A stretch of DNA of 64,000 nucleotides from Cognataquiflexum aquatile (lineage in GTDB: Bacteria > Bacteroidota > Bacteroidia > Cytophagales > Cyclobacteriaceae). Within the stretch, counting starts at the first letter, position 1. Each line of letters begins with the position of its first letter. The notes beneath the pieces are model-generated. The model saw only the letters and a program-made list of their open reading frames with translations. It made no database searches and was not told the origin of the DNA. The translations under genes were made by a program, and so were the position numbers. The stretch spans positions 1,240,001 to 1,304,000 of the forward strand of contig NZ_QMIK01000001.1 in assembly GCF_003316845.1 (NCBI RefSeq). The letters are read 5' to 3'. This document shows, in pieces, positions 1-9,809 of this stretch.

Positions 1-2
1 TC

Positions 3-116
3 GTTCTGTCGAGTTCAATAGATTTTCAGGACCGACAGAAAGCCAAGGAGTATGCCTGCGTCGAAGGATTCATTGAAAAGCCACTTTCTCCCGAAAAAAT
101 CAAAAATATTTTATGA
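3..116 (+). CDS. Response regulator receiver domain, C-terminal fragment (5' end outside window)
   Basis: An open frame enters from the left edge in phase with base 3 and ends at TGA 114-116. The 37 visible residues begin VLSSSIDFQD and contain FIEKPLSPEKI. Hydrophobic-SS at the end of beta-4 and Lys-Pro at the end of beta-5 are hallmarks of the CheY-like receiver fold, the lysine being the conserved one of the phosphorylation site. The protein stops four codons' worth of helix after that, so it is probably a stand-alone receiver or a protein ending in one. Its stop overlaps the corA start (ATGA), suggesting co-transcription. The N-terminal part, including the phospho-acceptor Asp, cannot be seen. 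Confidence 0.75.
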   Translation, partial: VLSSSIDFQDRQKAKEYACVEGFIEKPLSPEKIKNIL

Positions 117-1123
117 TGAGTGCGGTCAAAACCCGATCAAATGAAATCAATATGGAGATTTATGAATTTGGAGATGGTGTTTTCAAGAAGCACCACATTA
201 CCACTTCAGAGCAGATAAAACCATTTTTAGAAGTGAACCATAAATTTTGGCTAAACCTCTATGGCCTGGACAATGAATCTTTGCTAAAAGAAATAAGCGA
301 AATTTTTGAAATTCACCCCTTGACTCTCGAGGATATCAAAAACACCTCCCAAAGGCCAAAATTCGAGGAGTTTGAAGAAAACATCTTTGTGGTGTGCAAA
401 ATGATTTATTCCAAAAACAAATCACGTGAACCTATCACTGAACAGGTAAGCATACTATTTGGGAAAAACTACATCATCTCTATCCAAGAAAATCCTTTTG
501 ATATTTTTGACCCTATTAGGACCAGGCTAGAAAACCCAACAGGCAAAATGCGAAAAATGGGTACTGATTATTTTGCCTATACCTTGCTCGATGCCATCGT
601 AGACAAGTATTTTGATTGCTTGGAGCTTGCTGTTGAAAAAATCGAAGACATGGAGGACAGCATCATCAGTCAGTCCAAGAAAACCAAACTGCCTGAAATC
701 TTTCTCCAAAGAAAAACCATCCAACAGATCAAAAGGACGGTATGGCCGACAAGGGAACTATTGTCAGCCTGGAAAAAATCGGAAAACCCTTTGGTCAAAA
801 AGAAAACCATTCCTTTTATCAATGATGTCTATGAACATGTCATTGAAATTATCGAAAATCTGGAAATCCAGAGGGAATCCATTTCTGCCTTGGTAGAATT
901 GTTTATGTCCAACTTAAGTCTCAAACAAAATGAGGTCATGAAAACCCTGACCATCATTGCAACGATTTTTATTCCCTTGACTTTTATCGCCGGAGTGTAT
1001 GGTATGAACTTCGAGTTTATGCCGGAATTAGGCTGGAAATATGGCTATTTATTGATCTGGATTTTCTTTTTGGGATCAACATTGGCGATGGTGTACTATT
1101 TCAAAAGAAAAAAATGGTTCTGA
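113..1123 (+). CDS. corA: CorA-family magnesium/cobalt transporter
   Basis: A 336-residue inner-membrane divalent cation channel that should take up Mg2+ (possibly Co2+/Ni2+) as a homopentamer. A long acidic and helical cytoplasmic domain (about residues 1-270) is followed by two C-terminal membrane helices (about 276-296 and 311-331). The family signature GMN lies at 297-299 in YGMNFEFMPE, followed by the usual acidic periplasmic loop; the C terminus is Lys/Arg-rich. Length fits the family. ATG occurs at 113 and again at 116; either overlaps the stop of the preceding receiver-domain gene, so the two are likely co-transcribed. Family assignment is firm, ion specificity is not. Confidence 0.95.
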   Translation: MMSAVKTRSNEINMEIYEFGDGVFKKHHITTSEQIKPFLEVNHKFWLNLYGLDNESLLKEISEIFEIHPLTLEDIKNTSQRPKFEEFEENIFVVCKMIYSKNKSREPITEQVSILFGKNYIISIQENPFDIFDPIRTRLENPTGKMRKMGTDYFAYTLLDAIVDKYFDCLELAVEKIEDMEDSIISQSKKTKLPEIFLQRKTIQQIKRTVWPTRELLSAWKKSENPLVKKKTIPFINDVYEHVIEIIENLEIQRESISALVELFMSNLSLKQNEVMKTLTIIATIFIPLTFIAGVYGMNFEFMPELGWKYGYLLIWIFFLGSTLAMVYYFKRKKWF

Positions 1124-1324
1124 TGATTCACCTTTTATTTACATAAATATTCCTTTTATTTTAATATTTTTTATTTATTTTTCAGTAGGAATCACCCAAA
1201 AAACACAAGAAACATTCCTTAACTAATAAAATACGAATATTAGGCCACGAAATTTCACCCAAAATTTCCCGCCTGATAAGCGATTTGCCAAACACCCGTT
1301 TTTGATTATCTCAATTGAAATAAA

Positions 1325-4300
1325 ATGAAAAAAATTTTACTGTTTTCAATTCTTTTTGTGGCGACCTTTTCCTTGAGTTTTGCCCAAACCACTTGGAATG
1401 GAAGCGTAAGTTCTGATTGGAACACCGCTGCCAACTGGACTCCGGCGAATGTTCCAAATGCCAATAATGAAGATGCCCTTATTAATGGTGCAGGAACTTT
1501 TCAACCGGTGATGACCTCTAATATTTCCATTAGAGATATTAGCGTAACAGGCGGTTCTTTGGGTTTAGCAGGATTTACTTTGACTTCTTCAAGAAATGGG
1601 GTTTTTACAGGAGGAAGCATTAACAATGGGAATCTAGTTATAAACGATTTTAACAATTTATCCAACATGGTCTTTAATGGCACCATGACTTTGACAAAAA
1701 GTGCAGGAAACGACGATGATCTACAAGGGGGTAACATATTTAATGGACCAACAACCATTACCAATTCTGATGGCAATCGACTAAGGTTTGCCCAGACAAA
1801 TGGTGATACATTTAACGCTTTATTGACGGTAAATAAAAACAATACCGGAAATATTGAAATGGCTTATAACGGTACGAACAGTATCAACAGCATCATTATC
1901 AATAATACAAATACCGGCGGACAAATGAATTTCGGTGTCGGAGGAGGTACCTCTTCCTTGGTGATAGGTGGGCTAATAACTACAGGATTTGTCGGAACTT
2001 TGGTAATCAACAATATGACCCAAACATTGAATGTTGCTAACAGCCCATTCAACATTACGACTTTCACTGTCGCAAACAGTACATTTTTAGGAAATTTTCA
2101 AGTCACCACCTCAGGTAATATGACTTTCACAGGTGCGAATACCTTTCAAGGGAACAATACTTTTATTTCCGGAGGTCAAATTACAATGGCCGCAGGGGGC
2201 AATACTTTTAGCTTACCTTCTAATGCAACCACAATAACCAGAAATGGCGGAGGTGGAATTACCTGGGGTCCTGGAAATACTTTTGGGAATTTGACTTTGA
2301 CAAACAACGGTGGCCAGTTGGTAATGAATGGTGGCAATATTTTCAATGGGAATACCTTGATGGTCAATGAGTCCAATAACAATATCAGGTTAGCTGAAGT
2401 TGTGGGAGACACCTTTAATGGCCCTGTTATATTTCAAAACAATGGAACTGCCTTTTTCGATATTTCAAGGAGAGGTACCAATATATTCGAGGACCAAGTC
2501 ACGATCAACAACACAGATGCAACCGGTGAAATCAGGATTGGTGAATTTGCTGGTACAAGTGAATTGCGAAACGGGGGATTAGTCACTACTGATTTTATTG
2601 TTTGTAATATTCTTGAAATCAACAATTTCACACAATTGACCAATGCACCAAACGGAAATTTCAATGCTGTGACTTTTACTTCGGCAGACAATAACTTTTT
2701 GGGTGACTTTTCAGTGACAACCTCGGGTAACATGACATTTACCAATGCCAATAGCTTTGAAGGAAACAATTCATTTATTTCCGCAGGTCAAATTACCATG
2801 ACTGCAGGGGGAAATACTTTTAGCTCACCTATTAATGCAACAACCATTATAAGAAATGGAGGAGCGGGAATAACATGGGGACAAGGCAATAATTTTGGCA
2901 ACCTTACATTAACCAATAATTCCATCAACAATTTGACAATGCAAGGTGGAAATACTTTCAGTGGCAACACCTTGATTACTAATAATTCAAATTCAGTTTT
3001 AAGGCTTGCAAATACACTTGGTGACAATTTTTTGGGCACGAGTAATTTTGTCGCTAATGGAACGAATACTTTTGATATCGCATACAATGGCAATTCAACA
3101 TTTGCAGATCAAATTACAATAGATAACAATGGTGGTGGCACGATGAGATTTGGCGGTACCACAGCCCAAAACGGAACTTCGGTGCAGACAAATGGCGCTC
3201 TGACCACCACCAACTTCAATTCGGGCACCTTAAATGTCAGGAGGTTTACCCAAACTACCCCGGTTCCAAACAGCGTTTTTAACCCGGTAACTTTTGAATC
3301 ACAAAACAGTAGCTTTCAGGGAGATTTTACAGTCAATGCGACTACCATCACTTTCCTTGGGGCAAATACATTTGCAAGAAACAACTCTTTCATTTCCTCA
3401 GGTCAGATGAACATGGCCACCGGAGGGAACCTGTTTAGCAATCCAGGCAATACCACCATATTGACTAGAAATGGCGGTGCTGCGGGCGTGACTTGGGGTC
3501 CAGGCAATACATTTGGGACATTGGTGCTCACTGATAATTCCGCACAGAGTCTCACCATGCAGGGAGGAAATACCTTTGGACCCGCTACCATTATCAACAA
3601 TGGAAACAAACTTGTCAGACTAGCAAATACCCAGGGAGATACTTTTGCAGGCACCAGTACATTTATCAACAATGGGACAAATACCTTCGAAATCGCAAGA
3701 GCTGGCACCAATTTATTTGGGGACAATGTTACGATCAATAACCTCAATGCAGGTGGTACCATGAATTTTGGCATCAACGGAGGAACAAGTACATTGACAA
3801 ACGGAGGTCTTCTTACGTCAAACTATTCTGTGGGAAATACTTTGACTGTAAATAATTTCTCGCAGCTAGCTTCTGTTCCGAACGGGGATTTTTCGATGAA
3901 TACATTTTCTGCTTCCGCTAGTACTTTCAATGGAGATATTGGGATAACAACCCTTACAGGTGCCATCACATTACAAAATTCAAGCGTATTTGCCGGAGAT
4001 GATACCTTCAACTCAGCAGGTTTGATTTCAATTCTGAACAACAGTTCATTTCCCGGAAATGACACATTTACAGCTGCTACTTCCATCGCTATTTCTAACA
4101 ACAATACCTTCTCGGGAACAAATGCCTTCACAGCAGGTACCACCATGCTGATTGCCAATAACAATACGGTAGCTGGAAATAACACTTTCTCAACAGGAAC
4201 CGGTGGAATTACCATAGATAATGACAATGCCTTCCCCGACAACAATACCTTTACTGCTGCCACAGGTATTCAGCTTAATAATGGAGGAAACAGCTTTAGT

Positions 4301-5803
4301 ACCAATGCAGGAACATTGACCACCATGATCAAAAATGGAGCGACAACCAATGATTGGCAGGGAGGAAATACCTTTGGTGATTTTACCTTAGTCAACAATG
4401 GAACAGGTAGGATAAGAACTGCAAACTCAGCTGGAGGAGACACATTTCTAGGAGATGTGACTTTTGACAAAAATTCTACCGGAGCCATGGAACCTGCCTT
4501 CAATGACATCAGTACCTTTGCCGGGAATATTTCAACAGCCCTTTCCAATACTGTATTGACATTTGGTCTTGGTACAGGTACGGTGGAAATCAACGGTAGT
4601 ACTGCACAGAATCTTCTGACAGATGGAACATTAATCCCGGTTTTAAGAAGGGTAAGAATGAACGGAACAGGTACTCTGGAATTGTCTGACCCCATATCCA
4701 TACCAATATCACTTGAACTTATCGGTGGAATCATCAATAACAATGAGGACCTTCTGACTTTTCCATCAGGTTCTTTTGTGACAGGAGGCTCTAATGCCTC
4801 TCATGTCAATGGAAGAATAAGAAAAGTTGGGATTACCGCCTTCACTTATCCTTTTGGTAATGATGGATTTTATGCACCAATGACCACATCGGCTATTACA
4901 GGCGCTGCCACCCAGCATTTTACAGGAAGATATTTCCATGTCAACCCAGACCCACTTTATGACAGGGATAGTAAGGAACCTTCTATCGGCATCGTCAATG
5001 GATGCGAATATTGGGAATTGGCAAACACCAACTCTACAGCTATCCCAACATTAACCATGTCATGGTCATCCGATAGGACTTGCCCGATTGATGATTATAA
5101 TGAATTTATGGTCACCAAATGGGATGGAACCCAATGGACAGATTTAGGGCAAGACGCACTCAGCGGAAATGCTACTTCTGGTACTGTCCGAAACCTGACT
5201 CCAACTCCGAATTTCTCCCCGGGTATATTTACGCTGTCCCAGTCATTTAGAATCCTTCCAATTGAGTTGCTTTCCTTTACTGCGGCAATCTCCGAAGATG
5301 AAAAAATCAAAGTTTCATGGTCTACAGCGATGGAAAAAAACAACGCGTTTTTCACCTTGGAGAAGTCCTTGGATGGAAGTACTTGGTCACCGATCGGTAT
5401 AATTCCGGGTGCGGGAGATTCTGATATAATCTTGTTCTATGATTTCATCGACGAGAGTCCGGTTTTTGGAAGACAGTATTATAGATTGACACAGACGGAT
5501 TATGATGGCACAAGCGAAACATTCAAAGTCGTGGGCGTTACACTTCAGTCAAACAAGGAAACTATAGAATATAAAGTATATCCAAACCCTTCTTCCGGCA
5601 TTGTTAAAGTCCTTTCCCAAAACACAAACATGGAGGAAGCCGAAATCATGGTGCTGGATAATCAGGGTCAAATAGTAAGAACTGTAAAAGGCATTTCCGG
5701 AAGGCTTGTGGAAATGGATTTATCTTCACTTCCAAAAGGATTGTACCTAATCAAAATCAAGAATAACTATCATTGGGAAACCAAAAAGGTGGTAATAAAT
5801 TAA
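1325..5803 (+). CDS. Large repetitive secreted protein with type IX secretion sorting domain
   Basis: A 1492-residue exported protein. Residues 1-20 are a signal peptide ending SLSFAQ, followed by TTWNGSVSSDWNTAANW, a start motif common in Bacteroidota surface proteins. The middle is rich in Asn, Thr and Gly and consists of roughly four units of about 203 residues; equivalent points such as SGNMTF recur at bases about 2110 and 2719, and a third and fourth unit diverge more. A run of about 25-residue copies (pattern NNxxFxGxNTF) spans about bases 3955-4270. This composition suggests a beta-helix. A FN3-like segment (PIELLSFTA, about residues 1300-1400) and a C-terminal sorting domain (VYPNPSSGIVKV to KKVVIN) follow, so the product should cross the outer membrane by T9SS. 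Function is unknown; adhesin-like is a guess. A terminator follows. Confidence 0.85.
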   Translation: MKKILLFSILFVATFSLSFAQTTWNGSVSSDWNTAANWTPANVPNANNEDALINGAGTFQPVMTSNISIRDISVTGGSLGLAGFTLTSSRNGVFTGGSINNGNLVINDFNNLSNMVFNGTMTLTKSAGNDDDLQGGNIFNGPTTITNSDGNRLRFAQTNGDTFNALLTVNKNNTGNIEMAYNGTNSINSIIINNTNTGGQMNFGVGGGTSSLVIGGLITTGFVGTLVINNMTQTLNVANSPFNITTFTVANSTFLGNFQVTTSGNMTFTGANTFQGNNTFISGGQITMAAGGNTFSLPSNATTITRNGGGGITWGPGNTFGNLTLTNNGGQLVMNGGNIFNGNTLMVNESNNNIRLAEVVGDTFNGPVIFQNNGTAFFDISRRGTNIFEDQVTINNTDATGEIRIGEFAGTSELRNGGLVTTDFIVCNILEINNFTQLTNAPNGNFNAVTFTSADNNFLGDFSVTTSGNMTFTNANSFEGNNSFISAGQITMTAGGNTFSSPINATTIIRNGGAGITWGQGNNFGNLTLTNNSINNLTMQGGNTFSGNTLITNNSNSVLRLANTLGDNFLGTSNFVANGTNTFDIAYNGNSTFADQITIDNNGGGTMRFGGTTAQNGTSVQTNGALTTTNFNSGTLNVRRFTQTTPVPNSVFNPVTFESQNSSFQGDFTVNATTITFLGANTFARNNSFISSGQMNMATGGNLFSNPGNTTILTRNGGAAGVTWGPGNTFGTLVLTDNSAQSLTMQGGNTFGPATIINNGNKLVRLANTQGDTFAGTSTFINNGTNTFEIARAGTNLFGDNVTINNLNAGGTMNFGINGGTSTLTNGGLLTSNYSVGNTLTVNNFSQLASVPNGDFSMNTFSASASTFNGDIGITTLTGAITLQNSSVFAGDDTFNSAGLISILNNSSFPGNDTFTAATSIAISNNNTFSGTNAFTAGTTMLIANNNTVAGNNTFSTGTGGITIDNDNAFPDNNTFTAATGIQLNNGGNSFSTNAGTLTTMIKNGATTNDWQGGNTFGDFTLVNNGTGRIRTANSAGGDTFLGDVTFDKNSTGAMEPAFNDISTFAGNISTALSNTVLTFGLGTGTVEINGSTAQNLLTDGTLIPVLRRVRMNGTGTLELSDPISIPISLELIGGIINNNEDLLTFPSGSFVTGGSNASHVNGRIRKVGITAFTYPFGNDGFYAPMTTSAITGAATQHFTGRYFHVNPDPLYDRDSKEPSIGIVNGCEYWELANTNSTAIPTLTMSWSSDRTCPIDDYNEFMVTKWDGTQWTDLGQDALSGNATSGTVRNLTPTPNFSPGIFTLSQSFRILPIELLSFTAAISEDEKIKVSWSTAMEKNNAFFTLEKSLDGSTWSPIGIIPGAGDSDIILFYDFIDESPVFGRQYYRLTQTDYDGTSETFKVVGVTLQSNKETIEYKVYPNPSSGIVKVLSQNTNMEEAEIMVLDNQGQIVRTVKGISGRLVEMDLSSLPKGLYLIKIKNNYHWETKKVVIN

Positions 5804-5830
5804 AAAATCTTTCTTTCATGTTTATTTATT

Positions 5831-5860
5831 AAATCCTGCCCACTAAGGCAGGATTTTTTG
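5831..5860 (+). terminator. Rho-independent terminator after the T9SS cargo gene
   Basis: AATCCTGCC (5832-5840) and GGCAGGATT (5847-5855) form a 9-bp stem with loop CACTAA, and the 3' arm runs into a T tract. It lies 28 bases after the stop of the repetitive protein gene. Confidence 0.85.
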
Positions 5861-5885
5861 TTTTGGCGATATTCATATACTTTCT

Positions 5886-5917
5886 TTTGAAAACAGTCAA
5901 CATAAAGGCTAATATTG
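5886..5917 (+). promoter_or_regulatory. Candidate Bacteroidota-type promoter for proBA
   Basis: TTTG (5886-5889), a 20-base spacer, then TAATATTG (5910-5917), seven of eight matches to TAnnTTTG. It sits between the terminator and proB, 27 bases before the ATG. Element match and spacing are seen; activity is inferred. Confidence 0.4.
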
Positions 5918-5944
5918 TAACATAATGGCAACAGCACATAGGTT

Positions 5945-7030
5945 ATGTTACAAAAACCCAAAATCCTGGTAATCAAAATCGGATCCAACGTCCTGACAAA
6001 AGATGGCGGTCATCCTGATAGGGAAAGGATGGATGCTTTGGTGACGCAGATTGCCACCTTAAAATCTGAAGGGATCAAAGTGCTTTTGGTGTCCTCAGGC
6101 GCCGTGGCTTTTGGAAGAGGGGAAATCACCTTATCTGAAAAAACAGACCCCATATTGAAAAAACAGATTTGGGCATCAAACGGGCAGATTGAACTGATCA
6201 ATACCTACAAAGGATTATTTAAAAAGCACGACATCACCATCTCCCAGATCTTGGTGACCAAGGAGGATTTTAGGGACCGGAAGCATTATCTGAACATGAG
6301 AAATTGCCTCCTTGGCCTTATTTCCCAAGGGATAGTTCCGGTGATCAATGAAAATGATACAGTAGCCATCACAGAGTTGATGTTTACCGACAATGATGAA
6401 TTGGCCTCACTGACCGCTGCCATGGTCAATGCCGACAGTATGGTCCTGCTTACCAATGTAGATGGTATTTTTGACGGAAACCCATCCCTTCCGGAGTCCA
6501 AACTGATCCATTTGATTGGAAACAAATTACCAGACCTTGGTGAGGTTATAAGCCCTGTCAAATCCTCTTTTGGGCGCGGAGGAATGCTCACCAAGACTAG
6601 TATGGCCAAGAAGGCTGCAGAATTGGGGATTCAGGTTTGGATTGCAAATGGAAAAAAGGAAAACATTCTATTGGATATTTTCAACCAAAAAGCACCCTCC
6701 ACCTACTTCGAACCCAATCCGAGAAAACATAGCCCTAAAAAATGGCTGGCACATGGAGACCAATATTTCAAAGGCGAGGTGGTAATCAATGAAGGAGCAA
6801 GCATTGCCTTGACTTCGAATAAGATCAGCAGCCTTTTGCCGGTAGGAATTATTTCTGTCAAAGGGGATTTCTCCAAGGGAGATATCATCCGGATTACCGA
6901 TGAAAAAGGCGCCAAAATCGGACTTGGCAAAGCAGAATACCCCTCCCCTCTTGTTCAGGAAAAAATCGGTCAGAAAAACCAAAAACCATTTATCCATTAC
7001 GATTACCTCTATCTGTTTCAAAATGGGTGA
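5945..7030 (+). CDS. proB: Glutamate 5-kinase
   Basis: A 361-residue cytosolic enzyme phosphorylating L-glutamate with ATP, the first and normally proline-inhibited step of proline synthesis. An amino-acid-kinase fold spans about residues 1-260: [10 protein letters not shown] at the N terminus binds phosphate, [10 protein letters not shown] follows, and VINENDTVA and [12 protein letters not shown] line the substrate site. [10 protein letters not shown] is the conserved Gly-rich loop. About residues 275-355 form a PUA-like C-terminal domain ([21 protein letters not shown]), as in the long form of the enzyme. It overlaps proA by 8 bases (ATGGGTGA), which couples translation of the two pathway enzymes. 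Confidence 0.96.
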   Translation: MLQKPKILVIKIGSNVLTKDGGHPDRERMDALVTQIATLKSEGIKVLLVSSGAVAFGRGEITLSEKTDPILKKQIWASNGQIELINTYKGLFKKHDITISQILVTKEDFRDRKHYLNMRNCLLGLISQGIVPVINENDTVAITELMFTDNDELASLTAAMVNADSMVLLTNVDGIFDGNPSLPESKLIHLIGNKLPDLGEVISPVKSSFGRGGMLTKTSMAKKAAELGIQVWIANGKKENILLDIFNQKAPSTYFEPNPRKHSPKKWLAHGDQYFKGEVVINEGASIALTSNKISSLLPVGIISVKGDFSKGDIIRITDEKGAKIGLGKAEYPSPLVQEKIGQKNQKPFIHYDYLYLFQNG

Positions 7031-8264
7031 TTATAACCTCCTTTTCAAAAAAGTCAAATCGGCATCCAGAAAGCTGATGGCTGCAGATGATGCTGCCATT
7101 CAAAATGCATTGTCTTCTTTGGTTCAGATAAGCCTTGCTGAAACCCCATTCATTTTGGCGGAAAACGCCAAAGACTTGGCACTGATGGACCCCAATGATC
7201 CCAAATACGACAGATTAAAACTCACTGAAGAAAGGATAAATGCCATTTGCGAAGAATTGATTCAGGTCAAAAATCTTCCGTCCCCTCTTGACAAAATAAT
7301 TGAGGAAAAAATCCTTCCCAACAGGTTGAGCCTCAAAAAAATCAGCGTCCCGCTCGGAGTTTTGGGGGTAATCTATGAAGCAAGGCCCAATGTGACTTTC
7401 GATGTTTTTGCACTTGCACTCAAATCCGGAAACGGCCTAATCCTCAAAGGGGGCTCAGATGCTGACCATTCCAATCGGGCAATCATGTCCCTTATCCATC
7501 GCGCCTTGGAAGAAAACGGATTGCCAACAGAGGCTTTTCAACTCCTTCCTCCGGACCGGGAGGCCACTAAAGCGTTGCTTGAAGCGGTAGATTTTGTAGA
7601 TGTGATTATCCCAAGAGGTAGTCAGGGATTGATTGATTTTGTGAGACAAAATTCAAAAGTTCCAGTCATAGAAACAGGCGCAGGGATCGTCCACACTTAT
7701 TTTGATGAATCGGCAGATCTGGAAAAAGGAAAGGCCATCATCTTCAATTCCAAAACACGACGGCCAAGTGTATGCAACAGTTTGGATTGTCTGATTATCC
7801 ACCGAGACAGGCTAACTGATTTGCCTGAATTGGTTGAAAAACTTCTATCGGCAGGAGTAACCATTTTTGCAGATGAGGCATCATTTCCATGGATATCCAA
7901 CCAAACTTTGGTAGACAAGGCGCGTGAAGAGCATTTTGGAACAGAGTTTTTATCCCTGAAAATGTCCATCAAAACAGTCTCAAATCTGGAAGAAGCCTTG
8001 GACCACATCGCACAATACAGCTCCAAACACAGTGAAGCCATTATTTCCGAAAACCCAACCAATATTGACTTATTTCTCAAATCCGTTGATGCTGCGGCTG
8101 TCTATGCCAATGCCTCCACCGCATTTACAGATGGAAACCAGTTTGGACTCGGAGCGGAGATTGGGATCAGCACACAAAAACTTCACGCCAGAGGACCAAT
8201 GGCCCTCAATGAACTGTGCAGCTACAAGTGGGTAATCAAAGGTGATGGACAAATACGGGAATAA
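7023..8264 (+). CDS. proA: Glutamate-5-semialdehyde dehydrogenase (gamma-glutamyl phosphate reductase)
   Basis: A 413-residue cytosolic enzyme reducing gamma-glutamyl phosphate with NADPH to glutamate semialdehyde, the second step of proline synthesis. It has the aldehyde-dehydrogenase fold: [12 protein letters not shown] (about 117-128), [12 protein letters not shown] for cofactor binding, and the catalytic cysteine at about residue 251 in [11 protein letters not shown]. The C-terminal [25 protein letters not shown] is typical. The frame is open upstream to 6900, but the ATG at 7023 (MGDYNLLF) gives the family length and overlaps the proB stop, so I chose it. No proC is visible nearby. Confidence 0.96.
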   Translation: MGDYNLLFKKVKSASRKLMAADDAAIQNALSSLVQISLAETPFILAENAKDLALMDPNDPKYDRLKLTEERINAICEELIQVKNLPSPLDKIIEEKILPNRLSLKKISVPLGVLGVIYEARPNVTFDVFALALKSGNGLILKGGSDADHSNRAIMSLIHRALEENGLPTEAFQLLPPDREATKALLEAVDFVDVIIPRGSQGLIDFVRQNSKVPVIETGAGIVHTYFDESADLEKGKAIIFNSKTRRPSVCNSLDCLIIHRDRLTDLPELVEKLLSAGVTIFADEASFPWISNQTLVDKAREEHFGTEFLSLKMSIKTVSNLEEALDHIAQYSSKHSEAIISENPTNIDLFLKSVDAAAVYANASTAFTDGNQFGLGAEIGISTQKLHARGPMALNELCSYKWVIKGDGQIRE

Positions 8265-8293
8265 TACGGTGATATTAGCTCCACAAGCCGCTT

Positions 8294-8803
8294 TCAAAAA
8301 GCATAACCGACCGAGATCTGGGGCCAAAAGGGTCTGAATTCGTCTTTTCTAAACATAGGTGTGATGCCGGCTCTGAACAAAAAACCTCCATCAATAGGCT
8401 GATACCGATATCCCAAGCTCATGTTACCTGACCAACCTTCCCATTTGGCTATTTCGGGACTATCAGTTACACCTCCCCCATTTTTGTAATCGGCAACCAA
8501 ATAATTTGCCCCCACTCCCATTTCAAAATAATGTCCTTCTTTGCCTTTTAAATAATTGACCAAAAAGGGGAAAGAGGAATAATGGTCCCCATCTAAACCA
8601 ATGTACCCGAATCCGACTTTTCCTCCCAATCCATCTACTTTCTTTGAGAAACGAGTGTCATAATTCACAGAGTAGAAGAGACCGTTTCCCAAAAACTCCA
8701 CAAAAACCCCATGATTACTTCCATCCTTTTCTTCCTGTCCAAAAGAAATCCGGGAATAAACCATGGATAAAGAAATAATTGCGACAGTCAGGAATTTTCT
8801 CAT
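8294..8803 (-). CDS. Predicted outer-membrane beta-barrel protein, unknown function
   Basis: A 169-residue protein. I take the ATG at 8803 (MRKFLTVAIISLSMVYS), which begins a signal peptide ending near ISFGQ; a longer frame to 8839 would need a TTG start and would bury the signal. The mature part alternates polar and aromatic residues with many glycines (NGLFYSVNYDTRF, GGKVGFGYIG, MSLGYRYQP) and ends ISVGYAF, an aromatic C-terminal residue as in outer-membrane barrels. It resembles small eight-strand barrels in Bacteroidota genomes. No role can be assigned. It converges on proA with a 29-base gap. Confidence 0.65.
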   Translation of the reverse strand: MRKFLTVAIISLSMVYSRISFGQEEKDGSNHGVFVEFLGNGLFYSVNYDTRFSKKVDGLGGKVGFGYIGLDGDHYSSFPFLVNYLKGKEGHYFEMGVGANYLVADYKNGGGVTDSPEIAKWEGWSGNMSLGYRYQPIDGGFLFRAGITPMFRKDEFRPFWPQISVGYAF

Positions 8804-8849
8804 GGCATTGTAATCTAAGGAAAAACATAGGTTATGCAAATGATCTACT

Positions 8850-8857
8850 CAAAGTTA
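8850..8857 (-). promoter_or_regulatory. Candidate -7 element for the small barrel gene
   Basis: On the minus strand TAACTTTG matches TAnnTTTG exactly, with a TTTG 24 bases further upstream (spacing slightly long). It lies 47 bases before the ATG at 8803, consistent with that start rather than the longer frame. Confidence 0.3.
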
Positions 8858-8875
8858 CCAATTTATTGGAGCGGA

Positions 8876-9235
8876 TTAAACCAAAGCAAACTTTAACAAC
8901 TCTTCCAAAGGAATATAATCCAAGGTTTTTTCGTGGGTTGCCTCCAAAATCACGTATGGTGCGGCACCTGCTTTGTATGCCTCCATCCATCGGCTGGCAC
9001 ATAGACACCACTTGTCGCCAGGCTTGAGGCCGGGAAAAGCATATTCAGGTCTTGGGGTTATGAGATCATTTCCTCTTTTATAGCTGAAAACCAAAAATTC
9101 TTCCGTCATCACTGCGCAAACTGTATGCGTACCAAGGTCATCCGGCCCGGTTTCACAGCAGCCGTTCCGATAATATCCCGTCTTGGGTTCATTGCTACAA
9201 AATGCCAAAGATTCTCCGAAAACGTTATATGCCAT
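8876..9235 (-). CDS. DUF2237-like small protein
   Basis: A 119-residue, probably cytosolic protein with five cysteines, beginning MAYNVFGESLAFCSNEPKTGYYRNGCC. GYYRNGCCETGPDDLGTHTVCAVMTEEFL followed by GNDLITP and GLKPGDKWCLCASRWMEA is characteristic of a widespread uncharacterised family (DUF2237), which is normally about 110-125 residues. The cysteines could bind metal or be redox-active; that is inference. The start overlaps the stop of the DoxX-like gene by 11 bases, so they form one unit. Confidence 0.8.
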   Translation of the reverse strand: MAYNVFGESLAFCSNEPKTGYYRNGCCETGPDDLGTHTVCAVMTEEFLVFSYKRGNDLITPRPEYAFPGLKPGDKWCLCASRWMEAYKAGAAPYVILEATHEKTLDYIPLEELLKFALV

Positions 9236-9611
9236 AACTCTTATTTTTTGTGAAAATATAAGCCCAAAAAACCAATATCGGGTGAATAACCAGGAGTCTT
9301 ATCCAAGCTACCCATTCCGGAACACAAAGTCCGTCATCTACGCAACTGCCGATTTGAATAAAATAAATATGCGAAGGGGTGAATAAAATCAACAAAATCA
9401 CAATTCCCCAAGCGGCCATTTTGGAAAATTTTTTCCAAAAAATTCCCATACCCAAAAGTATTTCCAATATCCCAGAAATTGCATTTATCCATTTTGGATC
9501 AGGCAAATAGTCCGGAATCAAAGGAAAATAAAACTCAGGATTCAAAAAGTGGTTGAAACCGGCTATTACAAAGAACAAGCCCAACAAGTACCTTAACAAT
9601 ATTTTTAACAT
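9225..9611 (-). CDS. DoxX/MauE-like small membrane protein
   Basis: A 128-residue protein with four predicted membrane helices: LLRYLLGLFFVIAGFNHFL, INAISGILEILLGMGIF, MAAWGIVILLILFT, and a last one near IRLLVIHPILVFWAYIF. The pattern GxFFVIAGxxHFLxPxFY at the N terminus is typical of the DoxX-like superfamily. Members are linked to redox and thiol chemistry in some organisms, but no activity can be read here. It overlaps the downstream DUF2237-like gene by 11 bases. A perfect TATTTTTG lies on its coding strand at 9674-9681 without a well-spaced partner. Confidence 0.75.
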   Translation of the reverse strand: MLKILLRYLLGLFFVIAGFNHFLNPEFYFPLIPDYLPDPKWINAISGILEILLGMGIFWKKFSKMAAWGIVILLILFTPSHIYFIQIGSCVDDGLCVPEWVAWIRLLVIHPILVFWAYIFTKNKSYGI

Positions 9612-9809
9612 GATTTTAAAGTTGAAATTTCTATTGAAATCAAAATGCTGATTTATCTAATACCCTGATTAACCAAAAATAAAGCCTTTGGTTAAAAAGT
9701 TGGTAGATAACAAAAAGCTAATCCTTAATTTACTTTTTGGAATTTAAATCGGTTTAATTTTAGCTGGATAAACAATGAGCTCCCAATCAAACAAAACCCA
9801 TAAAACAAC

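Noticed and set aside
1501-4743. Several minus-strand open frames of 60-157 codons inside the repetitive T9SS gene
   Set aside because: They are antisense shadows of the Asn/Thr-rich repeats, hydrophobic and Pro-rich, and recur at the same repeat positions. The plus frame has a signal peptide and sorting domain.
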